Positions 17,401 through 17,870 of a DNA stretch of 17,870 nt are shown here, piece by piece. Every line of letters begins with the position of its first letter. Positions within the stretch are counted from its first letter, which is position 1. The stretch covers positions 1 to 17,870 of the forward strand of contig NVVG01000032.1 of assembly GCA_002402125.1 (NCBI GenBank), written 5' to 3'. The notes under the pieces were generated by a model. The model was not told the DNA's origin. It saw only the letters and a program-made list of their open reading frames with translations, and made no database searches. The DNA is from Moraxellaceae bacterium. GTDB taxonomy: Bacteria > Pseudomonadota > Gammaproteobacteria > Pseudomonadales > Ketobacteraceae. Both the position numbers and the translations under genes were made by a program.

Positions 17401-17624
17401 AAAATATCCTGCAAGAGGATTTAAGCCTGACCGTTGAGTTACTACATGCAATTAAAGGCGAAGTAGCAAATTTGGGTGGGTTGCGTGTATATAGTACGTT
17501 ACAGCAACTCGAAAGCTATTGTGCTTGTGCGGACTGGCGTCAAATTCACGATGTTTTTGAGCGGTTTCTAGAAGAGATCGAGCAACTGCTGGATGAGATG
17601 TCTGCGTTTAAGCTAATTGAATAA
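14427..17624 (+). CDS. Hybrid (tripartite) sensor histidine kinase: periplasmic sensor, PAS, HisKA-HATPase, pseudo-receiver, receiver, HPt
   Basis: The 1065-residue inner-membrane kinase has membrane segments at about 16-36 and 176-199 flanking a periplasmic domain of about 140 residues. A HAMP-like linker precedes a PAS domain (about 262-375) and a coiled coil. The HisKA motif MSHEIRTPMNG has phosphoacceptor His416. The ATPase domain has the N box NLVNNAIKFT, the G1 box DSGVGIP and GGTGLGL. A degenerate receiver (about 649-771) is followed by an intact receiver (799-920) with LLVDDNE, Asp852 in LMDCQMPEMDG and Lys907 in LTKP. The C-terminal HPt domain has His1007 in LHAIKGE. Phosphate would flow His416-Asp852-His1007 to a response regulator encoded elsewhere. 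I prefer the ATG at 14427, 14 bp after the lipoprotein gene; a TTG two codons earlier is possible. The operon layout suggests the lipoprotein feeds its periplasmic domain. Confidence 0.92.
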   Translation: MRQEWPFRNSIALKLNLPIIAFGILVLLGVGFVVNYDARKEMDRSALNYINGLASTLLLAVQYDSTLSSLTRLLSLQAASDEIIHLSVVYAKDNMVIADNYSEFIGKDTSVFENPIERRLVKDYVESKYSKKYYFENDVLYQSVVVQLINPEVNRLRPYLLILSYDQAKAVARIRWNVIKIFSVFFVGIFSAISLSIWLQRREIVLPIQRIISGMLGQQRGEDHIDITLPSQSELATLVSCYNSVNREKSLADNELKMTRKYIDGVTENAPVLLAYVGTDRCYKFANKSHERWFKQDSSYFIGRDIGEVFFEDEMFSAQVQKVLSGDSTSFDYQMRGEGKGSKSLKIEFAPETGEPGEISGFFVCIEDVTQLKENESNIAEYAQELEFQTWALEEQKEKAEEATEAKSGFLASMSHEIRTPMNGVLGMLGLLMREKMSNQQCHYASLARSSAEALLVVINDILDFSKIEAGKLELEELTINLIQLFSNVCETMAYRAQDKGLVLVLDMVDVSQTNVIGDPARIRQILINLVNNAIKFTDVGDIVVRVATEKTDQDNIVMHCSIIDSGVGIPEEKIPMLFDSFSQVDASTTRKYGGTGLGLAIVKQLSELMGGGVSVQSTLSEGSQFDFFIMFRDAGCDVSEENTKPLDAVTVCISHEHAQSRRVLAAQCEQWGGAVVLHDSALSLAEVLEGISGSSLLLVLVEVESVSFDFTGVANIYRHHSQDRQICMVAIIPAGCKIETDKLKHAGFSGCLAIPFNPLTMLSVLTRSREGVGFVDDEEGILVPSEDVKGIMPEKTARILLVDDNEINQELALMLLEDIGLSADAVGNGVEAIRALGKAPTDNLYSLVLMDCQMPEMDGYEATRKIRKSASGKHNADIPIIAMTANAMEGDREKCLASGMNDYLTKPIDTDLLINMLSKWLIDKPEQDSELPGGRDEVGSVADEFGAVLGEVEIWDKSSLLKRVNGRAERMLSLIGTFVSHVPEKIDVLQQNILQEDLSLTVELLHAIKGEVANLGGLRVYSTLQQLESYCACADWRQIHDVFERFLEEIEQLLDEMSAFKLIE

Positions 17625-17701
17625 TGTGTTAGTCTGGCGAATATCCAAAGGGTTTGTATTTCTTGAGTAGTAAATGTTGTTTTATATAAGGGACTATCAC
17701 C

Positions 17702-17870
17702 ATGGATAAGCCGTTTTTCTCAGTCGCTAAAGGGTTTAGAAAGCGCACGGTAGTCACTGCCAAGCTGTCAGCCAAATTAGGTTTTGGAGTCGCTAAGAGT
17801 GTAATCAAAAATAAAGTTCGGGCAGCTTTTCCTGAAAAAATCACCGATCTAAATGGTCAATCAACAGAAG
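17702..17870 (+). CDS. N-terminal fragment of an unidentified protein, possibly AarF/ABC1-type kinase
   Basis: An ATG at 17702 preceded by AAGGGA about 8 nt upstream opens a frame of 56 codons that runs past the right edge. The peptide begins MDKPFFSVAKGFRKRTVVTAK and is rich in Lys, Arg and Ala, with an amphipathic-looking stretch GFGVAKSVIKNKV. It has no signal peptide or catalytic motif in the visible part. The style recalls the variable N-terminal region of AarF/ABC1/UbiB-family proteins, but this is a loose impression and could be wrong. It lies 77 bp after the kinase gene on the same strand, so read-through from that operon is possible; no convincing separate promoter or terminator was found in the gap. 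Confidence 0.6.
   Translation, partial: MDKPFFSVAKGFRKRTVVTAKLSAKLGFGVAKSVIKNKVRAAFPEKITDLNGQSTE

Noticed and set aside
17663..17690. TTGAGT-16-TATAAG as a promoter for the last gene
   Set aside because: The resulting start of transcription would fall after the AAGGGA ribosome-binding site of that gene, so the two signals are not compatible.
17629..17844. Minus-strand frame of 71 codons after the kinase
   Set aside because: It overlaps the plus-strand gene at 17702, which has a good Shine-Dalgarno and a continuous frame to the window edge; the minus frame has no recognisable features.
1..17870. CRISPR arrays, insertion sequences, tRNA or rRNA genes, phage genes
   Set aside because: No repeat-spacer pattern, transposase-like frame, terminal inverted repeats or structural RNA sequence was found.

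Overview
The window reads as a stretch of a gammaproteobacterial chromosome of moderate GC content. Gene order and protein sequences (an rsxABCD block, a bacterial NADPH-type gltBD pair and an arsJ cassette) suggest a marine gammaproteobacterium, perhaps Cellvibrionales- or Oceanospirillales-like. I cannot name a genus from sequence alone.

Left part, minus strand (1-3802): the operon rsxA-rsxB-rsxC-rsxD runs leftward and leaves the window inside rsxD. It encodes subunits of the Rnf/Rsx membrane complex, which couples electron flow between NADH and ferredoxin-type carriers to ion movement. Spacing is tight: 22 bp between A and B, an ATGA overlap between B and C, and 2 bp between C and D. A promoter candidate lies before rsxA.

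Middle, minus strand (3979-10172): a perfect 18-bp-stem terminator, then gltD and gltB, the small and large subunits of NADPH-dependent glutamate synthase (GOGAT). They are transcribed leftward as gltB then gltD. A 433-bp intergenic region (10173-10605) holds the divergent promoters of gltB and arsR.

Right part, plus strand (10606-13290): arsR, a glyceraldehyde-3-phosphate dehydrogenase gene and arsJ form a compact arsenate-resistance cassette. In this known pathway GAPDH makes 1-arseno-3-phosphoglycerate from arsenate and ArsJ exports it. ArsR is the likely repressor, and arsR has a near-consensus promoter so close to its ATG that its mRNA should be leaderless or nearly so.

Far right, plus strand (13459-17624): a two-gene unit encodes a predicted inner-membrane lipoprotein of the NMT1/SsuA/TauA substrate-binding type and a 1065-residue hybrid histidine kinase (membrane sensor, PAS, HisKA, HATPase, degenerate receiver, intact receiver, HPt). 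There is no ABC permease or ATPase beside it, so the binding protein probably serves as the ligand-sensing partner of the kinase. This is the least ordinary part of the window. The ligand is unknown, and a link to the neighbouring arsenate genes is only a hypothesis. The window ends in the first 56 codons of another plus-strand gene.
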